This document shows positions 20,380 to 30,811 of a stretch of DNA of 64,000 bases, piece by piece. Made by a program: the position numbers and the translations under genes. The stretch is from Pseudomonas piscis. GTDB lineage: Bacteria; Pseudomonadota; Gammaproteobacteria; Pseudomonadales; Pseudomonadaceae. Below the pieces are notes generated by a model. That model had not been told where the DNA came from and made no database searches. It saw only the letters and a list, made by a program, of their open reading frames with translations. Where the stretch lies: NCBI RefSeq assembly GCF_009380155.1, contig NZ_WHUV01000002.1, positions 1,240,001 through 1,304,000 on the forward strand, written 5' to 3'. How positions within the stretch are numbered: the first letter of the stretch is position 1; every line of letters starts with the position of its first letter.

Positions 20380-21678
20380 ATGGGCACGCACGTTATCAAG
20401 ATGCCGGACATCGGCGAAGGCATCGCAGAAGTAGAACTGTCGCAGTGGCACGTGAAGGTCGGCGACCTGGTGGTCGAAGACCAGGTACTGGCAGACGTGA
20501 TGACCGACAAGGCCATGGTCGACATCCCCTCCCCGGTCCACGGCAAAGTGCTGGCCCTGGGCGGCAAGCCGGGTGAAGTGATGGCGGTGGGCAGCATCCT
20601 GATCAGCATCGAGGTCGAGGGCGCAGGCAACCTCAAGGACTCCGATCAGTTGCCGACGCCGAGCAAGGCGCCAGCCGCCGCGGAAAAACCCGCCGCCGCG
20701 CCGGTGGCCGCCGCACCTCAAGTGGAAAAACCGGCTCCCGCCTGCCAGGCCGCCGCCAGCCGTCCGGCCCAGGCTCCGGTCGCCCGGGACGCCAACGAGC
20801 GCCCACTGGCCTCGCCGGCGGTGCGCAAGCATGCCCTGGACCTGGGCATCCAGCTGCGCCTGGTACAAGGCAGCGGCCCTGCCGGGCGCGTCCTGCATGA
20901 AGACCTGGACGCCTACCTGGCCCAGGGCACCCAGGCGGCGCACGGACATTCGGCGCCATCTGCCGGTTATGCCGAGCGCCACGACGAAGAGCAGATCCAG
21001 GTGATCGGCATGCGTCGCAAGATCGCCCAGCGCATGCAGGAATCCAAGCACCGTGCCGCGCACTTCAGCTATGTCGAGGAAGTGGACGTCACCGCCCTGG
21101 AAGAACTGCGCATCCACCTCAATGAGAAGCATGGCGCCACCCGCGGCAAGCTGACCCTGCTGCCGTTCCTGGTACGGGCGATGGTCGTGGCCCTGCGCGA
21201 CTTCCCGCAGATCAACGCCCGCTACGACGATGAAGCCCAGGTCGTCACCCGCCACGGCGCGGTGCACGTCGGGGTCGCCACCCAGAGCGACGTTGGCCTG
21301 ATGGTACCGGTGGTACGCCACGCCGAGGCCCGCAGCCTGTGGGGCAACGCCGAGGAGATCGTGCGCCTGGCCAAGGCCGCCCGCGCCGGCAAGGCCGCGC
21401 GTGAGGAGCTGTCCGGCTCGACCATCACCCTCACCAGCCTCGGCGCCCTGGGCGGGATCGTCAGCACGCCGGTGCTGAACCTGCCGGAAGTGGCCATCGT
21501 CGGGGTCAACAAGATCGTCGAGCGGCCCATGGTGATCAAGGGCCAGATCGTGATCCGCAAGATGATGAACCTCTCCAGCTCCTTCGATCACCGGGTGGTC
21601 GACGGCATGGACGCCGCGCAATTCATCCAGGCCATCCGCGGCCTGCTCGAACAACCCGCCACGCTGTTTGTGGAGTAA
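20380..21678 (+). CDS. bkdB: Branched-chain 2-oxo acid dehydrogenase E2 (lipoamide acyltransferase)
   Basis: 432 residues. A single lipoyl domain has the lipoylated Lys44 in MTDKAMVDIPSP. An Ala/Pro-rich linker (about 85-140) leads to a peripheral subunit-binding domain (ASPAVRKHALDLGIQLRLVQGSGPAGRV). The catalytic domain ends SSFDHRVVDGMDAAQF with the active-site His. It transfers the branched acyl group to CoA and is the core of the complex. The ATG directly follows the bkdA2 stop codon. Confidence 0.97.
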   Translation: MGTHVIKMPDIGEGIAEVELSQWHVKVGDLVVEDQVLADVMTDKAMVDIPSPVHGKVLALGGKPGEVMAVGSILISIEVEGAGNLKDSDQLPTPSKAPAAAEKPAAAPVAAAPQVEKPAPACQAAASRPAQAPVARDANERPLASPAVRKHALDLGIQLRLVQGSGPAGRVLHEDLDAYLAQGTQAAHGHSAPSAGYAERHDEEQIQVIGMRRKIAQRMQESKHRAAHFSYVEEVDVTALEELRIHLNEKHGATRGKLTLLPFLVRAMVVALRDFPQINARYDDEAQVVTRHGAVHVGVATQSDVGLMVPVVRHAEARSLWGNAEEIVRLAKAARAGKAAREELSGSTITLTSLGALGGIVSTPVLNLPEVAIVGVNKIVERPMVIKGQIVIRKMMNLSSSFDHRVVDGMDAAQFIQAIRGLLEQPATLFVE

Positions 21679-21681
21679 GAC

Positions 21682-23073
<1,392 letters not shown>

Positions 23074-23083
23074 CCACCAGAGC

Positions 23084-23178
23084 GTAGGAGTGAGGCTGCC
23101 CGCAATAAGGCCAGCAGGTACGCCAAAGATGTCGAACCGTCTGCGCCGATGTCATCGCGAGCACGCTTCGCTCCTACA
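23084..23178. repeat. REP-type inverted repeat (GTAGGAG...CTCCTAC)
   Basis: GTAGGAG at 23084-23090 and CTCCTAC at 23172-23178 flank about 80 bases containing ATCGCGAGCACGCTTCGCTCC, the usual form of the common pseudomonad GTAGGAGC repeat pair. It lies just after the lpdV stop and probably stabilises or ends the bkd transcript. Confidence 0.6.
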
Positions 23179-23367
23179 AAAAAGATGCAAGGCAGGTCGC
23201 TATCCGTGGGGTGGCGGGAGGGTTCATGAGCAGGCTAAGTTTTTTTGCTCCCCCTCCCATCGTCCGGGGTGCGGCCTGCCCCCGGAATGCAGTATTGTTG
23301 TGCCCATCCAATAAAAACGTCAGAAGCCTTGAGCCGTTCCGACGGTTGTTAAGAGATAGAGGGTGTC

Positions 23368-24387
23368 ATGGGTAACGAAAGCATCAATTGGGACAAGCTG
23401 GGTTTTGACTACATCAAGACAGACAAGCGCTATCTGTCGTACTGGCGCAATGGCGAGTGGGACGCAGGCACCCTGACCGAAGACAACGTGCTGCACATCA
23501 GCGAGGGCTCCACCGCCCTGCACTATGGCCAGCAGTGCTTCGAGGGCCTCAAGGCCTACCGCTGCAAGGACGGTTCGATCAACCTGTTCCGTCCGGACCA
23601 GAACGCCGCTCGCATGCAGCGCAGCTGTGCTCGCCTGCTGATGCCGCAAGTACCGACCGAACAATTCATCGAAGCGTGCAAGGCCGTGGTCAAGGCCAAC
23701 GAACGCTTCATCCCGCCCTACGGCACCGGCGGCGCGCTGTACCTGCGCCCGTTCGTGATCGGCGTGGGCGACAACATCGGCGTGCGCACCGCACCCGAGT
23801 TCATCTTCTCGATCTTCGCCATTCCGGTCGGTGCCTACTTCAAGGGCGGCCTGACCCCGCACAACTTCCTGATCTCCAGCTATGACCGTGCAGCGCCACA
23901 GGGCACCGGCGCGGCCAAGGTCGGTGGCAACTACGCCGCCAGCCTGATGCCCGGCTCCCAGGCCAAGAAGGCCAGCTTCGCCGACTGCATCTACCTGGAC
24001 CCGCTGACCCACAGCAAGATCGAGGAAGTCGGCTCGGCCAACTTCTTCGGGATCACCCATGACGACAAGTTCGTGACCCCGAACTCGCCATCGGTACTGC
24101 CGGGGATCACCCGCCTGTCGCTGATCGAACTGGCCAAGAGCCGCCTGGGCCTGGAAGTGGTCGAGGGCGACGTGTTCATCGACAAGCTCGGCGACTTCAA
24201 GGAAGCCGGTGCCTGCGGTACCGCCGCGGTGATCACCCCGATCGGCGGCATCGAGTACCAGAACAAGCTGCACGTGTTCTACAGCGAAAAAGAAGTCGGT
24301 CCGATCACCCAAAAGCTCTACAAGGAGCTGACTGGTGTGCAGACCGGCGAAGTCGAGGCTCCGGCCGGCTGGATCGTCAAGGTCTGA
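23368..24387 (+). CDS. ilvE: Branched-chain amino acid aminotransferase
   Basis: A 339-residue PLP enzyme of fold class IV. It interconverts Val/Leu/Ile and their 2-oxo acids, the substrates of the bkd complex upstream. HYGQQCFEGLKAYR, GTGAAKVGGNYAAS (PLP Lys in AKVGGNY) and EVGSANFFGI are characteristic of the type II BCAT group. The start follows TAGAGGGTG. It is separated from lpdV by a REP repeat and about 290 bases, so it probably has its own promoter. It ends at a clear terminator. Confidence 0.95.
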   Translation: MGNESINWDKLGFDYIKTDKRYLSYWRNGEWDAGTLTEDNVLHISEGSTALHYGQQCFEGLKAYRCKDGSINLFRPDQNAARMQRSCARLLMPQVPTEQFIEACKAVVKANERFIPPYGTGGALYLRPFVIGVGDNIGVRTAPEFIFSIFAIPVGAYFKGGLTPHNFLISSYDRAAPQGTGAAKVGGNYAASLMPGSQAKKASFADCIYLDPLTHSKIEEVGSANFFGITHDDKFVTPNSPSVLPGITRLSLIELAKSRLGLEVVEGDVFIDKLGDFKEAGACGTAAVITPIGGIEYQNKLHVFYSEKEVGPITQKLYKELTGVQTGEVEAPAGWIVKV

Positions 24388-24406
24388 CCTACCCCGCTTC
24401 ACCCGA

Positions 24407-24440
24407 GCCCGCCCCTGCTTGCCAGCGGCGGGCTTTTTAT
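24407..24440 (+). terminator. Rho-independent terminator of ilvE
   Basis: GCCCGCC at 24407-24413 pairs with GGCGGGC at 24427-24433, followed directly by TTTTT at 24434-24438. It lies 20 bases after the ilvE stop codon. Confidence 0.9.
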
Positions 24441-24455
24441 TGTCCAGCGCTTGGC

Positions 24456-25289
24456 TCAGTTGCTGCCGATGCGCTTGCCCGGCCGCACCGCCACCTGGCT
24501 GGCCTGGCCGTCGCGCTGCTTGCCGTGGCGGGCCTGGGCGATCAACGCGGGGATCAACGGCCCCTCCGGCAAGTGCTTCCAGAACCGGGCCGGCAAGTGC
24601 CCCTGCATGACCTTGGGATTGAGCCGCGCCGGGTTGAAGATATGGCTGTAGTAGGTCAACCACAGCTCGCCCCCGGGGTCTTCCATGCCCTGGGCCAACT
24701 GCTGCCAGGCACCGGGGCACTGGCGCTGGTGATGCAGTTGCACGCCATCGAAATACACCCCATCGCGGGGTGTGGCGATCATCCAGCGCTGGCGCCCCAT
24801 GCGTCCGATGAAATGCTCGCTGGCGCTGGCCAGGATGTCGTGGGCCGGCTCATGCCAGGCTACGAACTGCGGCTGCTCGGCCAGGGCCGAACGTCCGGGC
24901 GGCACCGCGATAAAACGCACGAAGGCGTGCAAGTGATGAGCCTCGCGATCCACCTGGCGAATGCGCCGTTGCAACTCGCTGCCCAAGGGGTCGCCGCTGA
25001 GCATGGCGGTGCGGTCACCATGGCTGACCCGCCACAGCACCTCGTACAACAGGCTCCAGCGCTGCTCGCCACGATAGCTCGCCGCCCGCTGCAACAGCCC
25101 CAGCAGCGCCAGGGGAATGCGTGCCTGGAATGGCCCGGGTTGCTGCGGATAGTCCTGCGGCCGGCCGAACAGGTCGGGCTCACGGGCGCCGGACCAACTG
25201 ACCTGGCTGGGGTCGATGCCATGGCTGAGCAAGCGCCGGGCCTGCTCGCGCCAGGTGTCGAACGACTCGTGGCAGTCCAGGTCGATCAT
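24456..25289 (-). CDS. TIGR03915-family DNA metabolism protein (no UDG domain)
   Basis: About 277 residues. It matches the protein family found beside the radical SAM enzyme encoded upstream (GAREPDLFG, HHLHAFVRFI, YEVLWRVSHGD-like, ERHFIGRMGRQRWMIATPRDGVYFDG region). In many pseudomonads this domain is fused to, or next to, a UdgX-type uracil-DNA glycosylase. Here the reading frame stops after a basic tail (RPGKRIGSN) and no glycosylase domain is present. The ATG at 25289 overlaps the radical SAM stop in ATGA, so the two are coupled; a GTG at 25295 is the alternative. Role presumed in DNA repair. Confidence 0.75.
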   Translation of the reverse strand: MIDLDCHESFDTWREQARRLLSHGIDPSQVSWSGAREPDLFGRPQDYPQQPGPFQARIPLALLGLLQRAASYRGEQRWSLLYEVLWRVSHGDRTAMLSGDPLGSELQRRIRQVDREAHHLHAFVRFIAVPPGRSALAEQPQFVAWHEPAHDILASASEHFIGRMGRQRWMIATPRDGVYFDGVQLHHQRQCPGAWQQLAQGMEDPGGELWLTYYSHIFNPARLNPKVMQGHLPARFWKHLPEGPLIPALIAQARHGKQRDGQASQVAVRPGKRIGSN

Positions 25290-26518
25290 CCCCACAACCC
25301 CATCTGCTGCGGTTGCGGGCGATCACGCAGTTGCTGATAGAGCTGCGCGCTGCTGGTCTCGGCCTGGCGCGGGTGATAGTCGCTGGTGATCAGGAACGGC
25401 TTGGCCTTGCCCAGCACGCACCGCATGCGCGCCAGGTCCTCGAAGCGGATGCGCCGCTCCCGGCGCAGCTCCACCAGGCGCTGGGTCGTGCGCAGGCCGA
25501 TGCCCGGGATACGCGCGATCAACGCTGGCTCGGCGCGGTTCAGGTCCAGGGGAAACAGGCTGCGGTTCTCCAGGGCCCAGGCCAGCTTGGGGTCGATGTC
25601 CAGGGCCAGGTGCCCCGGTCCCTTGAACAGTTCATTGGCGCTGAAGCCATAACCGCGCAACAGGAAGTCGGCCTGGTACAGGCGGTGCTCGCGCATCAGC
25701 GGCGGCGCGGCCAGGGGCACGCTCTTCGGGCTGTTGGGGATCGGGCTGAAGGCCGAGTAGTAGACCCGGCGCAGGCGGAAGTTGCCGTACAGGGCCTCGG
25801 CGCTATGCAAGATGGTGCTGTCATCGGTGTCGTCGGCGCCGACGATCATCTGCGTGCTCTGCCCGGCCGGGGCGAAACGCGGTGCCCGGGGCTCGTTGAG
25901 CACCGTCTGCTCGCAGGTGTGGATGGTGCGCATGGCCTGCTTGATCGAACCCAGCTGCTTCTCCGGGGCCAGGGTCTTGAGGCCCTGGTCGGTGGGCAGC
26001 TCGACATTCACGCTCAGGCGATCGGCATAGCGCCCGGCCTGCTCGATCAACGCGGGGTCGGCATCGGGGATGGTCTTGAGGTGGATGTAGCCACGGAACT
26101 CGTGTTCCTCGCGCAAGAGCCTGGCCACTTGCACTAGTTGTTCCATGGTGTAGTCCGCCGAGCGGATGATCCCGGAACTGAGGAACAGCCCGCTGACGCA
26201 ATTGCGCCGGTAAAAGTCCAGGGTCAGGCGCACCACTTCCTCGGGGGTGAAGCGGGCCCGCGGCACATCGCTGGAACGGCGGTTGACGCAATACTGGCAG
26301 TCGTAGAGGCAGAAGTTGGTCAGGAGGATCTTCAGCAACGAGACGCAGCGCCCGTCCGGCGTGTAGCTATGGCAGATGCCCATGCCGTTGGTCGAGCCCA
26401 GCCCTTCCTTGCCCTGGGAGCTGCGCTTGGGGGCGCCACTGCTGGCGCAGGAAGCATCGTACTTGGCGGCATCGGCGAGGATGCCCAGCTTGTCGATCAG
26501 TTGCACGGCCGGACCCAT
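25286..26518 (-). CDS. Radical SAM DNA modification/repair protein (TIGR03916 family)
   Basis: A 410-residue enzyme. The SAM-binding [4Fe-4S] motif is FCLYDCQYCVNRR, and the C-terminus has a helix-hairpin-helix segment (RIPGIGLRTTQRLVELRRERRIRFEDLARM) suited to DNA binding. The first ATG lies only 4 bases from the LexA box at 26522-26537, leaving little room for a ribosome binding site. The GTG at 26506 (VQLIDKLGILADAAKYDASC) matches where the family usually begins and may be the true start. It is translationally coupled to the TIGR03915-type gene and is probably DNA-damage inducible. The reaction is unknown. Confidence 0.82.
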   Translation of the reverse strand: MGPAVQLIDKLGILADAAKYDASCASSGAPKRSSQGKEGLGSTNGMGICHSYTPDGRCVSLLKILLTNFCLYDCQYCVNRRSSDVPRARFTPEEVVRLTLDFYRRNCVSGLFLSSGIIRSADYTMEQLVQVARLLREEHEFRGYIHLKTIPDADPALIEQAGRYADRLSVNVELPTDQGLKTLAPEKQLGSIKQAMRTIHTCEQTVLNEPRAPRFAPAGQSTQMIVGADDTDDSTILHSAEALYGNFRLRRVYYSAFSPIPNSPKSVPLAAPPLMREHRLYQADFLLRGYGFSANELFKGPGHLALDIDPKLAWALENRSLFPLDLNRAEPALIARIPGIGLRTTQRLVELRRERRIRFEDLARMRCVLGKAKPFLITSDYHPRQAETSSAQLYQQLRDRPQPQQMGLWG

Positions 26519-26521
26519 ATA

Positions 26522-26537
26522 CTGTTTTTATATACAG
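26522..26537. promoter_or_regulatory. LexA (SOS) box
   Basis: CTGTTTTTATATACAG fits CTG-N10-CAG with an A/T core, and the flanks TA...TA extend the dyad (TACTG...CAGTA). It lies directly upstream of the radical SAM operon, so LexA bound here would block transcription until DNA damage occurs. Confidence 0.85.
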
Positions 26538-26679
26538 TACAGAGTTCGCCCCCGGCACTTCAAGGGGGCGTCTGACCAGCGTCACAGAAATATCCCTGGC
26601 CGCTTGGGATAAAACCCTGGCCTGGTGGGTAAAAGTCCTTAAGATACGCGCGCTTATCCATGCCGCTAAAGGATTGTCC

Positions 26680-27327
26680 ATGCGCCCCTTCTACTTCCCC
26701 TGGCTACTCGCCATGACCCTGCTGCCGGCCTGGCAGGCCCTTGCCGCACCAGCCCCTGCAACCCCGGCCGAAGCCGTGTCGACCCAGGTTCTGGCGCAAC
26801 CGCAATGGCAGAGCCTGGCCCGGCAATGCCCGGCGACGCTGGTGCCACGAAAGGAGGCGCCGACAGAGCCCGACCGCTGCAGCGAGCCCGGGCAGATGGA
26901 AGGCTGCCTGCAAAGCTGCAAGCGCGGCGATGGCAATGACTGCTACTGGCTGGGCATCAACGTGCAAAAGGCCAAGGGCCCGGCCATGGGTTATGAGCCG
27001 CTGTTCCAGCGAGCCTGCAGCCTGGGCGTGGTCTCCGGCTGCACCAACCGTGCGGCCGGGATGTACGTGGCCACCCCCGACGACGAATCCGTGCGCCAGT
27101 GCGTGACCAAGACCTACGCCAAGGCCTGCGAGACGAACGACCCCTGGGCCTGCACCATGTACGGTTTCAACTTGAGCCAAGGCATCGGCACCACGACAGA
27201 CAACACCAAGGCCCTCAAGGTGCTGGGCAGGTCCTGCAACAAGCACGGTACCGAGGACCCGGCCTGCACCGCCGCCATCCAGCTCCAGCAGAAGATCCAG
27301 GACAAGCTCGCGGCGCCCAAGCCCTGA
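26680..27327 (+). CDS. Exported Cys-rich Sel1-like repeat protein
   Basis: 215 residues. A signal peptide (MRPFYFPWLLAMTLLPAWQALA) is followed by helical repeats with spaced Cys residues: CLQSCKRGDGNDCYWLG, RACSLGVVSGCTNRAAG, KACETNDPWACTMYG and GRSCNKHGTEDPAC. This is the pattern of Hcp-like Sel1 repeats, in which disulfides join helix pairs. It probably works as a periplasmic protein-protein interaction module; the partner is unknown. The ATG at 26680 follows AAAGGA. It is single and convergent with the EamA transporter. Confidence 0.7.
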   Translation: MRPFYFPWLLAMTLLPAWQALAAPAPATPAEAVSTQVLAQPQWQSLARQCPATLVPRKEAPTEPDRCSEPGQMEGCLQSCKRGDGNDCYWLGINVQKAKGPAMGYEPLFQRACSLGVVSGCTNRAAGMYVATPDDESVRQCVTKTYAKACETNDPWACTMYGFNLSQGIGTTTDNTKALKVLGRSCNKHGTEDPACTAAIQLQQKIQDKLAAPKP

Positions 27328-27336
27328 GGCACCGCC

Positions 27337-28272
27337 TCAAGAGTCCAGGGCCCGCCGCGGGCCATGGCCCAGGCGCTGGCGCAGCCATTCATAACCGCTG
27401 ACCAGCACGATGCCCGCCAGCACCAGTGCTGCGCCGAAGATGAAGCTCGGTTCCAGGGGCTCGTGCAGCAGCCACACGCCAAAACCGATGCCGAACAGCG
27501 GCGTCATGAACGACAGCACCCCCAGGCGCGAAGCCAGGTAGCGGCGCAACAGGCCAAACCAGATCAGGAAGCTGGCGAAGGACACCACCAGCACCTGGAA
27601 ACCCAGGCTGGTGATGACCAGCGGAGTGAAATGGATGGACGTTTGTCCGGACAGCCAGGCCGCCAATCCCAACCAGACACAGGCACCCAGCAACTGGTAC
27701 TGCAAGGTCCGGGTGGTGGGGCTCGAAGCCAGGCGTGAACAGCGCACCACCACCGTGGTCGCGCCCCAGGCGGCACCGCCCAGCAGGCCGAGGAAATCCC
27801 CCAGCAATGCATTGCTCCCGGCGCCCTGGGACGAAGGCCCGCTAAAGGCCACGACAATACCGGCGAACGCCACGCCGATCCCCAGCCATTGCATCGACTT
27901 GAGACGCTCGGCGGGCAGCCGCCAATGCAGGCCCAGGGCGGCGAAGATCGGCGCGGTATAAAGGAAGATCGCCATGTGCGAAGCACTGGTATGGCGCAGG
28001 CCCTCGCCCACCAGCAGGAACTCCAGGGCGAACAGCGCGCCCACCACCAGGCCGGGGCGCCAGTGGCCTTCGCGCAGCCCCAGGCGCTCACCGCGCCAGA
28101 GCATCAGCAGCCCCACCAGCAACGCGGCGCCAGCGGAACGCAGGGCGATCTGCATGATCGGCGCGATGTCCTGGGCGGTGGCCTTGAGCGCCACCTGTTG
28201 CAGGCCCCAGACGGCACAGAGGCCGACCATCAGGCTGCAAGCCGTGGCATCGAGGGGTTGGCGTACAGCCAT
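27337..28272 (-). CDS. EamA/DMT-family transporter
   Basis: A 311-residue membrane protein with ten predicted helices in two EamA halves (first AVWGLQQVALKATAQDIAPIMQIALRSAGAALLVG, second ALLGDFLGLLGGAAWGATTVVVRCSRL). It is a likely metabolite exporter of the drug/metabolite transporter superfamily; the substrate is unknown. It starts at 28272, close to the left edge of the accessory island, where G+C drops. Confidence 0.85.
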   Translation of the reverse strand: MAVRQPLDATACSLMVGLCAVWGLQQVALKATAQDIAPIMQIALRSAGAALLVGLLMLWRGERLGLREGHWRPGLVVGALFALEFLLVGEGLRHTSASHMAIFLYTAPIFAALGLHWRLPAERLKSMQWLGIGVAFAGIVVAFSGPSSQGAGSNALLGDFLGLLGGAAWGATTVVVRCSRLASSPTTRTLQYQLLGACVWLGLAAWLSGQTSIHFTPLVITSLGFQVLVVSFASFLIWFGLLRRYLASRLGVLSFMTPLFGIGFGVWLLHEPLEPSFIFGAALVLAGIVLVSGYEWLRQRLGHGPRRALDS

Positions 28273-28378
28273 GATGGTTCCTTGGGTGAATGAGTCAGGT
28301 GGGCTATTGTCCGCCTGACAGAATTGCTAGATATAGCTCGCCTACGCCAAGTCATAGCGAGTTAAAGACAACTGCGCC

Positions 28379-28759
28379 GAGGTCAGCGCTGAGTTCGGTG
28401 AAGACCTGGGCCCGGTGAGCGACGAAGGCCTGGACTTCGAGCTGAAGGCCAGCCCCCATGTGAAAGGCATCGGCCTGCAGGATAAGGTGATCCTCACCTG
28501 CATGAAGAACATGGAAAACTACCGCGTTCGCCGTGAAGGCACCGCCACACTGAAACTGACCGGTAACGAGTTCGACCCGCTGGACAGCATCCCGGTAGTC
28601 TCGGTTGGCAAGGCCTGCTACTCCCAGGGCGAATCGTCGTGGGTTGTCCCATGGTTCGACACCCTGGAGAACCCGGACGCCTACGTGCCATTTATCTACG
28701 GCCAGAAGTTCGACGACTTTCGCATGTTCCACAAGGCCAAGCGCTTTGTGAAAGAGTGA
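28379..28759 (+). pseudogene. 5'-truncated ORF at the island's left edge
   Basis: The frame is open from just after a TAG at 28355 to TGA at 28757-28759 and codes for about 126 residues of ordinary-looking protein (FELKASPHVKGIGLQDKVILT..., ...YVPFIYGQKFDDFRMFHKAKRFVKE). No ATG is available at a sensible place. The GTG at 28415 has no ribosome binding site. A rho-independent terminator follows. It looks like the 3' part of a gene that lost its start when the adjoining DNA was inserted or deleted. I do not recognise the family. Confidence 0.55.
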
Positions 28760-28823
28760 GGCTCCGGCAACCGCACCCGAACTGTTTGGCAGGTTTGTTT
28801 CTGGTTCAGCGGTTATAAGTCTG

Positions 28824-28853
28824 AAGCCGACACTACAAGCCAGTGTCGGCTTT
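28824..28853 (+). terminator. Rho-independent terminator
   Basis: AGCCGACACT (28825-28834) pairs perfectly with AGTGTCGGCT (28842-28851), followed by a short T run. It ends transcription of the truncated ORF at 28379-28759, which suggests that the ORF's 3' half keeps its native downstream context. Confidence 0.75.
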
Positions 28854-29173
28854 AGATCCCCGAAGCGAATGAAGCGATAATGAAAATCGGGAAATTTATA
28901 CAATCGACCCTAAGCCGTCATAAATCCCCATAAAAAGAACAGTTGAACGTTCGACTAGGCCTTGACCACTGTCAGTCTATTTTTCTTGAGCGGTGACCAA
29001 GCCCCTGTCCCTACTTCGTCGGTAGCCAGGGCGACGACGAACGTATCCGGCACTGGGCCATTCTCACTGCCAAGCTGATAGTTGAAGGCCCAGCAAGCTG
29101 GGCCTCTACGCGGTAAGGTGAGGTTTCGCAGGGGATAGTCACTGAGTCTTGATCAGCCCTTGAGCCAATCAAT
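28854..29173. other. Lower-G+C spacer with a small coding-like remnant
   Basis: No complete gene. On the plus strand a stop-free stretch at about 28995-29113 reads ...GDDERIRHWAILTAKLIVEGPASW... to a TAA. It has no start and looks like a decayed gene fragment that I cannot assign. Confidence 0.35.
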
Positions 29174-30511
29174 TCAAGAAGCCTTGTCTTCCCCTGCCGG
29201 GTCACCATGGGCATGCCTGATTCGCCGGACAGTCCACCAGATAGCCAGAACGACCACAGGTACCAGGCCAGCGACCACCAGTTCGGGCGCAACCTTGTCG
29301 TGTACGCCAGGAATACCTTTGAGCAGATACGCCAGTAGGCTGACAACGTAATAGGAGATGGCTGCGACCGACAAACCCTCGACGGTTTGCTGCAGGCGCA
29401 GTTGCAGCTTGGCACGGTTGTTCATTGACTCCAGGAGATCCCGGTTCTGGCGCTCGAGCTCAACGTCGATCCACGACCGCAGCAATGCAATGGCACGCGT
29501 CAGCTTGTCGGAAAGCTTGGCCTGGCGCTCCTTGACCGACTGACAAGTGCGCATCGCCGGGGCAATGCGCCGATTCAGGAAGTCGCGCCAGGTGCAGTAG
29601 CCCGCGACGGACTCCTCCGCCAGTGCATGCAGCCGCTCCTCGACGATCTCGTAGTAGGCCCGGCTGGCACCGAAACGATAGAGGTTAGCCGCCACACCGG
29701 CCTCCAGCTCCGCCGCCAGCGAGGTAAGTTCACCCAGCAAGACATCGTTGTCCCGGCGTGCGCCTTTTCCGGTGCGCATCTCGTCAGTGATGACGGCAAG
29801 CTGCGACTCCATGCGCCGTAGGTCCACAGCCATCGAACGTGTCATCGGCAGCGCTAGCAATGCCAGGGTTCGGTAGGTCTCGATCTCCAGCAAGCGCTGG
29901 GCAAGCGCCCCAGCCCGGGCCTGGGTCAGGCCACGGTCAAGAACAAGTATGTTCGTCAGGCCATTCGCGTCCTGCCGGAAGTCAGTCACAATGGCGGCCG
30001 TACCGTTCTCCACCACCGAATAGCAGAGGCTGACCGGGTCGAAACGATCAACCTCCTGTTCGGTCGTCTCGGTCCATGGCAACACATTCAGTCGAATACC
30101 GGACATGACTGGGCCTGGCGGGACGAAGCCACGCTTGAAGGGATTCTCTCCACAGGGAGCTCCCGTCTCTGGATCGAGCACAGCGCTCCACAGATAGGTC
30201 GAGAACTCTGTGTGCTTTTCGCAGTGCAAGTCACCTTCTTCCCAAGCCAAGCCGTGAAGGCGCGAAAAGTTGTCGGTTTCTGCAATACCAAAGCGCCGAG
30301 ACAGCTCGGTCAGCGCCGCTTGATCCTTGGCGGGGTCGCCCTCTGTCATGAAGGCCAATTGCAACAAGCCCCTTGGTGCCTGGATGAGCAGGTGCGGACG
30401 TGCATGCACTTCGTCCACGGCCAGAGCGCGGTCGGCATGGGCAGGCATTCCGTACACCGCCGCAAGAGCAGTGGTTCCAGGAGGGGTATCGCAGAGGAGC
30501 GGCGGTTTCAT
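29174..30511 (-). CDS. DUF3422-family membrane-anchored protein
   Basis: 445 residues. The N-terminal half has VDEVHARPHLLIQAPRGLLQLAFM and LHGLAWEEGDLHCEKHTEFSTYLW, characteristic of DUF3422. A helical, probably coiled-coil middle (about 220-380) follows. Two C-terminal membrane helices (VAAISYYVVSLLAYLLKGI and LVVAGLVPVVVLAIWWTVRRI) end the protein, which resembles a CorA-like membrane anchoring arrangement. The start at 30511 has GAGGC upstream; the frame runs on to 30652 without a better signal. Function unknown. It lies downstream of an frmR gene at the left end of the formaldehyde island. Confidence 0.75.
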   Translation of the reverse strand: MKPPLLCDTPPGTTALAAVYGMPAHADRALAVDEVHARPHLLIQAPRGLLQLAFMTEGDPAKDQAALTELSRRFGIAETDNFSRLHGLAWEEGDLHCEKHTEFSTYLWSAVLDPETGAPCGENPFKRGFVPPGPVMSGIRLNVLPWTETTEQEVDRFDPVSLCYSVVENGTAAIVTDFRQDANGLTNILVLDRGLTQARAGALAQRLLEIETYRTLALLALPMTRSMAVDLRRMESQLAVITDEMRTGKGARRDNDVLLGELTSLAAELEAGVAANLYRFGASRAYYEIVEERLHALAEESVAGYCTWRDFLNRRIAPAMRTCQSVKERQAKLSDKLTRAIALLRSWIDVELERQNRDLLESMNNRAKLQLRLQQTVEGLSVAAISYYVVSLLAYLLKGIPGVHDKVAPELVVAGLVPVVVLAIWWTVRRIRHAHGDPAGEDKAS

Positions 30512-30811
30512 GACAGCCTCATGTCTCATGGGTTGAAGGATAACGTGCTTCGCACTTGGCCCCTGGCATGACCAAGGGCAGGTGGCACAAGCACAGCAAC
30601 ACACACGGCCACTCCCTGAGGTTAGGCAGGAAAAACCGCGCTGTGGATTCAATGCCTGTTACCGCGTCGTTAAAACCAAGCGAGCCGATTCGTCTCAGTG
30701 CAACGAATTCAAATGGCGAGAACAGAAAAAAGATGACAGGTCGTTCTCACCCTGCGTCGTGGCTTCCACGCCTGGAAATGTGCGCCTTCAACTCTCCGAA
30801 AACAGCTATGG
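30512..30811. other. Spacer between frmR and the DUF3422 gene
   Basis: About 300 bases of lower-G+C DNA without a supported gene, terminator or operator visible by eye. Confidence 0.3.
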
